From positions 1-64,000 of the forward strand of contig NZ_JBEZFP010000007.1 in the NCBI RefSeq assembly GCF_040649515.1: a stretch of 64,000 bases of DNA, written 5' to 3'. This stretch comes from Yinghuangia elevatio (lineage in GTDB: Bacteria > Actinomycetota > Actinomycetes > Streptomycetales > Streptomycetaceae). Below are positions 1-7,183 of this stretch, piece by piece. The translations under genes were made by a program, and so were the position numbers. The notes beneath the pieces were generated by a model. That model was not told where the DNA came from. It made no database searches and saw nothing but the letters and a program-made list of their open reading frames with translations. The first letter of the stretch is position 1, and each line of letters starts with the position of its first letter.

Positions 1-87
1 GCGGCGATGCCATCGCCGCGGGGCTCGGACGTTTCCGACCTGAGCCGGGCCGATCCGACCCGCGCCGGACCGGGCCGAGACGGCTGA

Positions 88-112
88 GCCGGGCGGCTGC
101 GAACCGCCCGGC
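88..112 (-). terminator. hairpin terminator behind mannosyltransferase
   Basis: A perfect 9-bp inverted repeat (arms 88-96 and 104-112, 7-nt loop) lies just past the stop of the minus-strand glycosyltransferase. A second small stem (120-134) adjoins it. There is no T tract, which is usual for high-GC actinobacterial terminators. The leftmost bases 1-19 also form a 9-bp stem, but the gene they belong to lies outside the window. Confidence 0.5.
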
Positions 113-134
113 CCGGCACCGCCGTTCCGGCGGT

Positions 135-875
135 TCAGCGCTTGCGTCCGCCGAAGCGCAGCTTCCACGGCATCAGCGCGGACTCCAACTGCACGGCGAG
201 GCTCATCTTCGACACGCCGTCGGCGCGCTCCTCGAAGCGGATGGGCACCTCGACGATGCGCAGGCCCTGCCGGACCGTGCGGTAGTTCATCTCGACCTGG
301 AACGCGTAGCCGTTGCTGCGGACCGTGCCGACCTCGATGGCCCGCAGGGTGCCCGCGCGCCACGCCTTGAAGCCGGCCGTGGCGTCCTTGACCCCGAGCC
401 GCAGGATCACGTTGACGTAGCGGTTCGCCCACGCGGAGAGGGCCTTGCGGTGCCACGCCCACTGGCTGGCGACCTCGCCCCCGCGGACGTACCGCGAGCC
501 GAGCACGACCGCCGCGCCGGAGTCCTCGGCGAGCGTGGCGACCATGGTGGGCACCACCGATGCGGGGTGCGAGAGGTCGGCGTCCATCTGGACCACGATG
601 TCGGCGCCCTCGTCGAGGGCCCGTGTGATGCCGGCGACGTACGCCCGGCCGAGGCCGTCCTTCTCCGTGCGGTGCAGCACCCCGACGGGGATCGCCGCCT
701 CCTGCCCGAGCTTGTCCGCGACGTCGCCGGTGCCGTCCGGCGAATTGTCGTCGACCACGAGCACGTGCAGGTTCGGCAGCCCCAGAGCCGTCAGCATGTC
801 GACCAGGACGGGCAGGTTGTCCCGTTCGTTGTAGGTCGGCACGACAACGGTGACTTTGGGGTCGGTCTCGCCCAT
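135..875 (-). CDS. polyprenol monophosphomannose synthase (GT2)
   Basis: Predicted cytoplasmic GT-A glycosyltransferase of family 2 that moves mannose from GDP-mannose to polyprenyl phosphate, giving the donor for extracytoplasmic mannosylation. The N-terminus has the family signature VVVPTYNERDNL, followed by VVDDNSPDGT and the metal-binding MDADLSHP. The later GSRYVRGG and TAGFKAWR motifs are typical of dolichol-phosphate mannose synthases. There is no C-terminal membrane segment, as in the soluble actinobacterial enzymes. Two upstream in-frame starts exist (GTG at 887, ATG at 881). The ATG at 875 was chosen because a GGGA element sits about 6 nt before it. Confidence 0.88.
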   Translation of the reverse strand: MGETDPKVTVVVPTYNERDNLPVLVDMLTALGLPNLHVLVVDDNSPDGTGDVADKLGQEAAIPVGVLHRTEKDGLGRAYVAGITRALDEGADIVVQMDADLSHPASVVPTMVATLAEDSGAAVVLGSRYVRGGEVASQWAWHRKALSAWANRYVNVILRLGVKDATAGFKAWRAGTLRAIEVGTVRSNGYAFQVEMNYRTVRQGLRIVEVPIRFEERADGVSKMSLAVQLESALMPWKLRFGGRKR

Positions 876-986
876 GATCATTCCCACTCGTCGGACATGC
901 GCCCCCAGGGGCAGGCGACCTGACTCGCCGCCGACGAGGTCGCGAACGGTACGGGAACTCTACGGGCCGGGCATCCCCGCGTGCCA

Positions 987-1016
987 ACCGGCGGCCCCCG
1001 GGAGGGGGCCGCCGGT
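987..1016 (-). terminator. hairpin terminator of the DUF4232-like gene
   Basis: A perfect 12-bp GC-rich inverted repeat (987-998 with 1005-1016, 6-nt loop) follows the stop of the minus-strand secreted protein gene by about 40 bp. Confidence 0.65.
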
Positions 1017-1054
1017 CTCGGGGCCGTGCCGTTGCCGGTTCGGCACGCCCGGGG

Positions 1055-1609
1055 TCAGCGGGGCAGTGCCGCGATCGCCTCGTCCGGAGTGCCGTGCCAC
1101 CACGTGGTGATCGGGTCGTAGACCGCGATGCCGCGTGGCGAAGCGCCGAGCTCCCGGGCGGAGAAGGTGGTGCCGGCGTGCGCGGGGTCGGCCGCGACCG
1201 TGAGCGCCCGCACGTAGCGGGCGTTGCCGCTGCGGTCGTCCGTGCTCACCGCGGCGTACACGCCCTCCCCGGGGTCGAGTGCGTGCCGGGCGCCGGCCGC
1301 GGGCGGCTCGGGGCGGGCGGAGCCGTCGAGGCCCGCGAAGGTGACGGTCGGGAACCGGTCGACGGTGCACGCCGCGCCTTCGTTCACGACGCGGACCAGC
1401 ACCACGCCGCGGGCGACCGGCGGGATTTGGTGCGCCTCCACGGACAGGTTGTCCGGCACGCACGGCGGCGGCAGGGCGGCCGCGGACGAGGAGGTGGCCG
1501 ACGCGGCGCCGACCGTCGGTGCGGCGGCGAGTCCGACCAGCGGAACGAACGCGAGAGCCGCGACGGCGGTGAGGGCACGGGAGTTGCGGGCTGCACGGGG
1601 TGTACGCAT
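1055..1609 (-). CDS. secreted DUF4232-like protein
   Basis: A 184-residue predicted exported protein of unknown function. Residues 1-35 form a signal peptide (Arg-rich start, hydrophobic core around ALAFVPLVGLAAA, small residues before the cleavage region). The mature part resembles DUF4232 domains: a Cys near residue 50 and a second in GAACTVDRFPTVTF could form the conserved disulphide, followed by a beta-rich segment with aromatic residues near the C-terminus. It is divergent from the next secreted protein gene at 1741, with about 130 bp between them. The family assignment rests on pattern only. Confidence 0.75.
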   Translation of the reverse strand: MRTPRAARNSRALTAVAALAFVPLVGLAAAPTVGAASATSSSAAALPPPCVPDNLSVEAHQIPPVARGVVLVRVVNEGAACTVDRFPTVTFAGLDGSARPEPPAAGARHALDPGEGVYAAVSTDDRSGNARYVRALTVAADPAHAGTTFSARELGASPRGIAVYDPITTWWHGTPDEAIAALPR

Positions 1610-1740
1610 GCGGTCGGCTTTTCCACCGACCGGTTGGTTATGCCCGCTTTCACTCTTTCGTGTGACCCAGGCAACCCGGGCTCGACTCCAGGACGTCCAA
1701 GAAAGGCCAGGAACGTCCCACTTGTAGAGGGGAATCCTTC

Positions 1741-2178
1741 ATGCCCCGAGCACGAATCCGCAGCGCCCTGGTTGCCGTCGCCTGCGCGGGCGCGCTGACC
1801 GCCTCACTCTCCGGCCCCGCGTCCGCCGCTCCCGGGTCGCAGTACTCCGCGAAGGAGGTCGGCCGGTTCCTGCACCACTTCTACGGCAAGACCGGACCCA
1901 CCCCGTGGGAGCGCGAGCACCTGGTGTCGGAGGACCTCAAGGAGCGCGCCGAGGAGGCCCCGGCCGGCTTCGACCTGCTCATGTGCACGCGCAACGCCCC
2001 GAAGGACATCGACATCGGCCCCGTGACCACCGCGCAGTCCGCGGGCGTCGGATGGGCCACGGTGTTCCTCGGCTGGGGCCCCGGCCAGGAGATCGCCGCG
2101 TTCACGGCGTACGTCGACCTCGACAAGAGCCGGCCGCTCAAGCTGCTCGACGTGAACTGCGAGCCGCCGGAGGCGTGA
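1741..2178 (+). CDS. small secreted protein of unknown function
   Basis: A 145-residue protein with a clear Sec signal peptide (PRARIR, hydrophobic core, cleavage near ASA-AP at about residue 30). The mature part is about 115 residues with two Cys, in LLMCTRN and DVNCEPP, that could pair. I do not recognise a catalytic motif. The start is supported by a GAGGGGAA ribosome-binding site about 6 nt upstream. It is divergent from the DUF4232-like gene and convergent with the TetR gene at 2297, from which a strong hairpin separates it. Confidence 0.8.
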   Translation: MPRARIRSALVAVACAGALTASLSGPASAAPGSQYSAKEVGRFLHHFYGKTGPTPWEREHLVSEDLKERAEEAPAGFDLLMCTRNAPKDIDIGPVTTAQSAGVGWATVFLGWGPGQEIAAFTAYVDLDKSRPLKLLDVNCEPPEA

Positions 2179-2254
2179 TCGGCGCCGGGCGACCCCGCCC
2201 GCCCCACCCGCGCGTCCCCCGACGGACACACCCGCATCCCAGAACCGCCTGACA

Positions 2255-2296
2255 CGCGCGAGCCCGCCCACACACCATGTGCGGCGGGCTCGCGCG
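2255..2296. terminator. bidirectional terminator between convergent genes
   Basis: A perfect 14-bp inverted repeat (2255-2268 with 2283-2296, 14-nt loop) fills the gap between two convergent genes and touches the TetR stop codon. It can serve both strands. Confidence 0.7.
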
Positions 2297-2887
2297 CTAT
2301 GCGTCGCCGAGGACGCGGTCCAGGGCGGGCCGGATGACCGCGCGGACCGCCGCCGCGTCGTCCAGGTAGCAGCCGACGGCCAGCCCGTCGCGCAGCAGCA
2401 TGAGTATGTCGGCCGTCTCCGCCGCGCGGGGATCCCCCGCCGCAGCCAGCAGTTCGGTCATCACCGTGCGGAACCACACCCGGTGGTCCAGCACGGCCTG
2501 CCGTACCGGATGCCCCGCGTCCGGGAACTCCGCCGCGGCGTTGATGAACGGGCAGCCGCGGAAGCCGGGCTCGCGGGCGATCTCGCCCATGCGGTCGAAC
2601 ACCGCGAGCAGCAGTTCGCGCGGGTTCTCCCCGCCCGACGCCTCGCGCACGGCCGCGACGGCGTCGCGTTGGGCGCGGTACTGCTCGTCGAGGTACGCGT
2701 GCACGAGCACGTCCTTCGCCGGGAAGTGGTGGTAGAAGGTCGCCTTCGCCACGCCGGCCTCGGCGATGATCCGGTCGATGCCGACCGCATGCACGCCTTC
2801 CGCATAGAAGAGCGTGGTCGCGGTGTCGAGTACGCGGCGCCGGGCCGGACTCTCGCGGCGGCGCACTTCCTCTTTCTTCGTCACCAC
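2297..2887 (-). CDS. TetR family repressor, divergent from ohr
   Basis: A 196-residue TetR-type regulator. Residues 15-60 form the helix-turn-helix domain (IIAEAGVAKATFYHHF). The ligand domain carries the RGCPF segment also present in the TetR protein at 62456. It begins with GTG (2885-2887) and lacks a clear ribosome-binding site. A TAACGT element lies about 7 nt before the start in the minus direction, so the mRNA may be leaderless. Two copies of one palindrome lie in the space shared with the divergent ohr gene, so this protein most likely represses ohr and itself. Ohr is more often governed by MarR-type OhrR, so a TetR partner is less usual. Confidence 0.9.
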   Translation of the reverse strand: MVTKKEEVRRRESPARRRVLDTATTLFYAEGVHAVGIDRIIAEAGVAKATFYHHFPAKDVLVHAYLDEQYRAQRDAVAAVREASGGENPRELLLAVFDRMGEIAREPGFRGCPFINAAAEFPDAGHPVRQAVLDHRVWFRTVMTELLAAAGDPRAAETADILMLLRDGLAVGCYLDDAAAVRAVIRPALDRVLGDA

Positions 2888-2888
2888 A

Positions 2889-2918
2889 TTGACGTTACCA
2901 GACAGATCTGTCTATGCT
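2889..2918 (+). promoter_or_regulatory. ohr promoter, -35 TTGACG, -10 TATGCT
   Basis: TTGACG (2889-2894) and TATGCT (2913-2918) are separated by 18 bp and point toward ohr. Most of the spacer is the first operator palindrome, so a bound repressor would block polymerase directly. Confidence 0.6.
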
Positions 2919-2949
2919 CGGGTCTCAGCCGGACAGACAGATCTGTCTG
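2900..2949. promoter_or_regulatory. twin TetR operators
   Basis: Two palindromes share the core AGACAGATCTGTCT: 2900-2913 (14 bp, perfect) and 2934-2949 (16 bp, perfect, CAGACAGATCTGTCTG). Their centres are 35 bp apart. The first overlaps the ohr -35/-10 spacer and lies 12 bp from the TetR start. The second lies about 38 bp before the ohr start. Confidence 0.8.
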
Positions 2950-2986
2950 CCAAGTGTTCGAGCACGGCATACCCGAGGGGCTTCCC

Positions 2987-3397
2987 ATGAGCATCTACAC
3001 CGCCATCGCCACATCCGCCGGCCGCGATCAGCGCGCCGTCAGCTCCGACGGTCAGCTCGACGTTCAGCTGGGCCTGCAGAAGGAGCTGGGCGGCACCGGC
3101 GTCGGCACCAACCCGGAGCAGCTCTTCGCGGCCGGGTACGCGGCGTGCTTCGCGAGCGCCATGCAGCTGGTCGCGCGCCGCCAGAAGGTCGACGCGGCCG
3201 ACGCCTCGGTGACCGCCGAGGTCGGGCTGGACGCGAACGGCGAAGGCGGCTTCTCGCTGTCCGTGACACTGCGCGTCGAACTGCCCGGACACCTGTCCGA
3301 GGCGGAGGGGCGCGCACTGGTCGAGGCGACGCACCAGGTGTGCCCGTACTCGAACGCGACGCGCGGCAACATCCCGGTCGAACTGGTCGTCGAGTAG
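2987..3397 (+). CDS. ohr: organic hydroperoxide resistance protein Ohr
   Basis: A 136-residue OsmC/Ohr thiol peroxidase that reduces organic and fatty-acid hydroperoxides in the cytoplasm. It has both family Cys motifs: GYAACFASAM near residues 57-66 (peroxidatic Cys) and VCPYSNATRGNI near residues 116-127 (resolving Cys). Length matches the family. The ATG at 2987 follows a GAGGGG element. It is divergent from a TetR regulator, with a promoter and two operators in between, so the pair looks like an inducible peroxide-response unit. Confidence 0.93.
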   Translation: MSIYTAIATSAGRDQRAVSSDGQLDVQLGLQKELGGTGVGTNPEQLFAAGYAACFASAMQLVARRQKVDAADASVTAEVGLDANGEGGFSLSVTLRVELPGHLSEAEGRALVEATHQVCPYSNATRGNIPVELVVE

Positions 3398-3474
3398 GCG
3401 CGGCAGGTCCGTCGTCCGCCCCACCGGGCGCGGCACCGCGTGCGGTCCCGCGCCGCGGCCGAGGACCGCGATCC

Positions 3475-3519
3475 CTTCAACACGGCTTCAACAGGCCTCA
3501 ACACGGCTTCAACACGGCC
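3475..3519. repeat. short degenerate tandem repeat (cttcaacacgg)
   Basis: Four copies of a 10-11-bp unit, cttcaacacgg with small variations, lie between the convergent ohr and hydrolase genes. A looser run of the same core (ttgaa/ttcaa) occurs between convergent genes at 24926-25010. No function is evident. Confidence 0.6.
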
Positions 3520-3522
3520 TCT

Positions 3523-4356
3523 TCAGGTCGAGTCGACGAACTCCGCTATCGCTCTGGCCAGTTCGTCCGGCTGGTCCTCCGGTATCAGGGTGTAGCTGTC
3601 GGTGATCCCGACGAACCGGGCATCGGGGAACAGCCGCGCGAGGCGGCGGCCGTGGTCGACCGGCATCATGCGGTCCTCGACGGCCCACACGATCAGCACC
3701 GGGCGCTCGAACCGCTCGCTGCGCCGGGCGAGTTCCAGCAGGACCGTGCGGCTCGGCACGGACCGCGCGTACTTGCCCAGGTCGCGGCGCACCTGCCGGT
3801 TCGTGGTCGCGGGCCGGAACCAGGCGTCCATGACCTCCTTGGGCACCGGGCGCTTGCTCATCCACCCCCACCCGCCCGGCGCCCGTCGTACCGCACGCAG
3901 CCTCAGCGCCTGCATCACCAGGAACAGCCCGCCGGGGATGTGCGCCGCGACCGACAGCGGCCGGGCGGGCCGGGGCGGGTAGTTCTCGAACGCCTCGGAC
4001 GAGGTGATGACCAGACGCGCGACGCGGTCCACCGAGCCGACCGCGATCAGCATCTGGGCGCCGCCCCAGTCGTTCTGCACGAGGGTCACCTCGTGCAGGT
4101 CGGCGGCCTCCAGGAACTCGCCTATGAGATGGCCGAGTCCGGTGAGCGAGAGATCCGCGTCCTGGTTCATCGGCCTGCGGTGGCCGCCGAGCGGGAGCGT
4201 GGGCAGTATGCAGCGGTAGTTGTCGCGCAGACGGTCCACGACGTGCCGCCACACGGTGCCGTCCATGGTCAGGCCGTGCAGGAAGACCAGTACCGGGCCT
4301 CGTCCCCCGGTGTCCGTGTACTCGACGGTTCCGGCGGACAGTTCCACTTCGGGCAT
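3523..4356 (-). CDS. alpha/beta hydrolase, His of triad replaced
   Basis: A 277-residue alpha/beta-hydrolase of the epoxide hydrolase/haloalkane dehalogenase type. The oxyanion segment FLHGLTMDG is present. The nucleophile elbow QNDWGG places Asp96 where those families have their catalytic Asp. An acidic candidate is in WAVEDRMMP. At the position of the catalytic His, in the segment ITDSYTLIPEDQP, the residue is Thr256, and the codons confirm this. The protein may therefore be inactive or use different chemistry. A strong GGAGGTGA ribosome-binding site precedes the ATG. It is divergent from the phosphotransferase at 4469. Confidence 0.85.
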   Translation of the reverse strand: MPEVELSAGTVEYTDTGGRGPVLVFLHGLTMDGTVWRHVVDRLRDNYRCILPTLPLGGHRRPMNQDADLSLTGLGHLIGEFLEAADLHEVTLVQNDWGGAQMLIAVGSVDRVARLVITSSEAFENYPPRPARPLSVAAHIPGGLFLVMQALRLRAVRRAPGGWGWMSKRPVPKEVMDAWFRPATTNRQVRRDLGKYARSVPSRTVLLELARRSERFERPVLIVWAVEDRMMPVDHGRRLARLFPDARFVGITDSYTLIPEDQPDELARAIAEFVDST

Positions 4357-4468
4357 GGCTCACCTCCGTGTCGACGTGTGCGACCGGCTCACGGCAAGCA
4401 TGCCCGTCCGAAGGCCGCGAATCCGCAGATACTTGACTGTGTCAGACGCCCGTGGTCCGATGCGCGGC

Positions 4469-5584
4469 ATGAGCGAGCAGAGCGGAGCAATGGCACGGCC
4501 GCGCACGTCGACCCGCGACACCGGGGAGGCGCAGGCCGCCGTACGCGCGTGGCTGCGCACCCGGGTGCCCGATCCCGACGCGGAGGTCCTGGACCTCGCC
4601 GTCCCGTCCGCGAACGGCATGTCGAGCGAGACGCTGCTGCTGACCGCCCGCTGGACCGAGAACGGCGGACCCGTCGAGCGCCGTCTCGTCGTACGCCTCG
4701 CGCCCCGGGTCGACGCGATGCCGGTCTTCCCGCGCTACGACCTGGCCGCGCAGTTCGAGTCCATGCGGCTGGTCCGCGACCACGTACCGGTCCCGGACGT
4801 GCACTGGTACGAGCCGGACCCGGCGCCGCTCGGCTCGCCGTTCTTCGTGATGGAGCGCCTGGACGGCCGGGTCCCGCCGGACATCCCGCCGTACGTCTAC
4901 GGCTCGTGGGTCACCGAGCTTTCCCCGCAGGCGCGTTCGCGCATGCAGGACGCCACCGTCGAGGCGATCGCCGCGCTGCACCGCATCCCTGACGCCCCGT
5001 CACGCTTCGCGTTCCTGGACCGGGAACCGTCCAACGGCCGTTCCACGCTGCGCCGCCACGTGGACGCGACCCGGGCCTTCGCCGACTGGGCCGCCGCCGA
5101 GCACCCGTCGCCGCTCATCGACCGGGGATTCGCCTGGCTGGACGCCAACTGGCCGACCGAGGAAGGCCCGACCGTGTTGTCCTGGGGGGACTCCCGGGTC
5201 GGCAACATCATGTACACCGAAGGCGCCGACGCCCTGCCCGCTGCCGTCCTCGACTGGGAGATGGCCGCACTCGGCGTACCCGAACTGGACCTCGCCTGGC
5301 TGGTCGACCTGCACCGCATGTTCCAGACCGGTGCCGAGCGGCGCGGCGTACCCGGCCTGCCGGACTTCCTGCGTTGGGACGACGTGGCCGCCCGTTACGC
5401 GGAACTCACCGGCTACCACCCGCGCGACGAGGAGTTCCACCGCGTGTACGCGTCGCTCCGCATGTCGGTCATCTCGCTGCGCACCCAACTGCGCGCCGTG
5501 CACTTCGGCGAGATCGCGATGCCGGACGATCCCGACGACCTCATCCGCGCCCGCTGCGACCTGGAGGACCTGATCACGGCGTGA
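4469..5584 (+). CDS. APH-family phosphotransferase (FadE36-like kinase fold)
   Basis: A 371-residue protein of the aminoglycoside phosphotransferase/choline kinase fold, in the branch often found beside acyl-CoA dehydrogenases in actinobacteria. The Brenner-like motif is LSWGDSRVGNIMY with a catalytic Asp, and LDWEMAALG is the metal-binding equivalent of DFG. The N-lobe has SSETLLLTARW and the hinge FFVMERLDG. The small-molecule substrate is unknown, and antibiotic resistance should not be assumed. ATG codons at 4460 and 4469 are both possible, neither with a strong ribosome-binding site. It is divergent from the hydrolase and convergent with the next gene. Confidence 0.85.
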   Translation: MSEQSGAMARPRTSTRDTGEAQAAVRAWLRTRVPDPDAEVLDLAVPSANGMSSETLLLTARWTENGGPVERRLVVRLAPRVDAMPVFPRYDLAAQFESMRLVRDHVPVPDVHWYEPDPAPLGSPFFVMERLDGRVPPDIPPYVYGSWVTELSPQARSRMQDATVEAIAALHRIPDAPSRFAFLDREPSNGRSTLRRHVDATRAFADWAAAEHPSPLIDRGFAWLDANWPTEEGPTVLSWGDSRVGNIMYTEGADALPAAVLDWEMAALGVPELDLAWLVDLHRMFQTGAERRGVPGLPDFLRWDDVAARYAELTGYHPRDEEFHRVYASLRMSVISLRTQLRAVHFGEIAMPDDPDDLIRARCDLEDLITA

Positions 5585-5589
5585 GGCCC

Positions 5590-5628
5590 CCGGACGCGCA
5601 CCCGGCCGAAGCCGTCGCGCGCGTCCGG
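5590..5628. terminator. bidirectional hairpin terminator
   Basis: A perfect 10-bp inverted repeat (5590-5599 with 5619-5628) lies between two convergent stop codons. The 19-nt loop makes it weaker than the other terminators here. Confidence 0.45.
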
Positions 5629-5647
5629 AGCGGTCCGCGGAGAGAGT

Positions 5648-6373
5648 TCAGCCGCCGACCTTCGCGGGCAGGTCCGACGCCCGGATCTGGGCCGCCCACG
5701 GGTAGCGCAGCGGGTCGATCAGCCGGTACGGCGCGTCGACCACCACCTCGGTCGCCGCGTCGTGCGGTTCGGCCGCACGGAGCCGCGCCGCCACCGCGGC
5801 CTCGTCGCCCTCGACGAACACGATGTCGAGTTCGAGCCCGTCGCGGGTGCCCGAGGCCAGCGACCACACGCCGTGCACGCCGTCCAGGGCCACCAGGCGC
5901 CCGGCACGCGCACGGGCCGCCTCGGCTCCCCCGCGCCGCTGGGTCACCACGATGCCCGTGTGGCCCACGAAAGCGACCTCGTCGGCGGGCAGGCGGATGG
6001 CGTCGTCACCGGTGGCCGTCACGGTCGCGAACACGTCGCCGTCCCGCACCGCCTTCTTGTCGGCCGGGAACTCCATGCGCCCGGCCGCCACCAGCACGTC
6101 GCGCAGTCCGGTCATGCCCTGGAACGCGGCGACGGGGTCCCCGAGAAGCGTGTAGACGGTCAGGAACGTCGACCTGCCGCCCGCGAACGGCGAGCCTTCG
6201 GCGGCGATCCGGGCGTCGTGCAGCTCGGGCGGCGCGACGTACCGCCTGCTCTGGAGGACACCGTCCAGCAGCAGGTTCGGCGGTGTGTGCTCCAGGTCGT
6301 ACCAGCGGTTCCAGTCCTCTATCACGTCGGCGTCGCAGTCCAGCGCCGCGAATATGACACCTGTCGGTCGCAT
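5648..6373 (-). CDS. EthD-like dimeric alpha/beta-barrel protein
   Basis: A 241-residue protein with two similar halves, each resembling a ferredoxin-like dimeric alpha/beta-barrel. The N-terminal motif DWNRWYDLEHTPPNL is typical of EthD-type or related DUF domains that accompany oxidative degradation genes. The second half starts near FVGHTGIVVTQRR. A role in handling or degrading a hydrophobic metabolite is possible, but no substrate is indicated. A strong GGAAGGGAG element lies 7 nt before the ATG. It is divergent from the hypothetical gene at 6479. Confidence 0.75.
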   Translation of the reverse strand: MRPTGVIFAALDCDADVIEDWNRWYDLEHTPPNLLLDGVLQSRRYVAPPELHDARIAAEGSPFAGGRSTFLTVYTLLGDPVAAFQGMTGLRDVLVAAGRMEFPADKKAVRDGDVFATVTATGDDAIRLPADEVAFVGHTGIVVTQRRGGAEAARARAGRLVALDGVHGVWSLASGTRDGLELDIVFVEGDEAAVAARLRAAEPHDAATEVVVDAPYRLIDPLRYPWAAQIRASDLPAKVGG

Positions 6374-6478
6374 ACCGATTGCTCCCTTCCATCATTGACT
6401 GGCGTTAGTCTCCGGCTACTTGACGCAACCTGTCGGGTCCGGGCGGACACCCGCGCCCCGGCCTTCGGAGGAGTCGCG

Positions 6479-6994
6479 ATGACACCGGCGGAAACCGCGC
6501 AGCGCCTGTCCCAACGCCTCGCCGAGAACGGCTTCGCCGTGCAGCCCACAGCTCCGCACGCCGCGCCTCTCGGCCTCCCTTCCACCGTCGGCCACAAGCG
6601 CATAATGCACTGGCCGTCGTTGGCTTCCCAGCACGTATTCGTCGCCGTCGGCCTGGCCGAACAGTCCCGAGGCGCCGAATTCGAGAGCTACGCGGCAGCC
6701 GCGCTCGACTACGCCTGCAAGAACAAGCCGGGCCTGCCGCGCGGGTTCCAGACCGGCGTGATCGGGATCGGCGTGCTCGTGGTCCCCACAATCGACGAGG
6801 CCGTGCGCCAAGCGGTCGCGGAGCGCATGACCCCCAAGCGCTGGGCCGCGCTGAGCGCCGCGGCCGTCGTGGACGCCACGTCCGGCACGATCCACGCCTA
6901 CCAGGGCCGTCGCGTCATCGGAGGCGCCTACAGCAAGATGATCAAGGCGAGCATCGCCGCCATGTCCGCCGGAGTGGTGACCCCCTCGGCGTGA
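6479..6994 (+). CDS. hypothetical cytoplasmic protein
   Basis: A 171-residue protein with no signal peptide or strong membrane segment. The middle (FVAVGLAEQSRGAEFESYAAAALDYACKN split around residues 55-85) and a hydrophobic beta-like run GVIGIGVLVVPTIDEAV suggest a compact alpha/beta domain. I do not recognise the family. The start is set by GGAGGAG about 5 nt upstream. It is convergent with the large gene at 7184, and the roughly 190 bp between them show no clear gene. Confidence 0.75.
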   Translation: MTPAETAQRLSQRLAENGFAVQPTAPHAAPLGLPSTVGHKRIMHWPSLASQHVFVAVGLAEQSRGAEFESYAAAALDYACKNKPGLPRGFQTGVIGIGVLVVPTIDEAVRQAVAERMTPKRWAALSAAAVVDATSGTIHAYQGRRVIGGAYSKMIKASIAAMSAGVVTPSA

Positions 6995-7183
6995 GGCGGG
7001 TCATGCTCGTTCGCTGATCGTGACGGGGCGGCAAGGGCGTGTGCGAACGGGCCGCGGGGCGGCCGAGGTCGAGTTCGCCGGGTGCGGGAAAGGCGGAGGC
7101 GTCGCGGTTCGCGGCGCCCCGGAGCAGCATCAGCCGGGAGCCCTCGGACAGGTGAACGCGGCGGGGGCGGAGCGCCCGGCGGC

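Noticed and set aside
4469..5584. Aminoglycoside resistance gene
   Set aside because: The fold is APH-like, but the motif (WGDSRVGN) is that of the metabolic FadE36-like branch common in actinobacteria.
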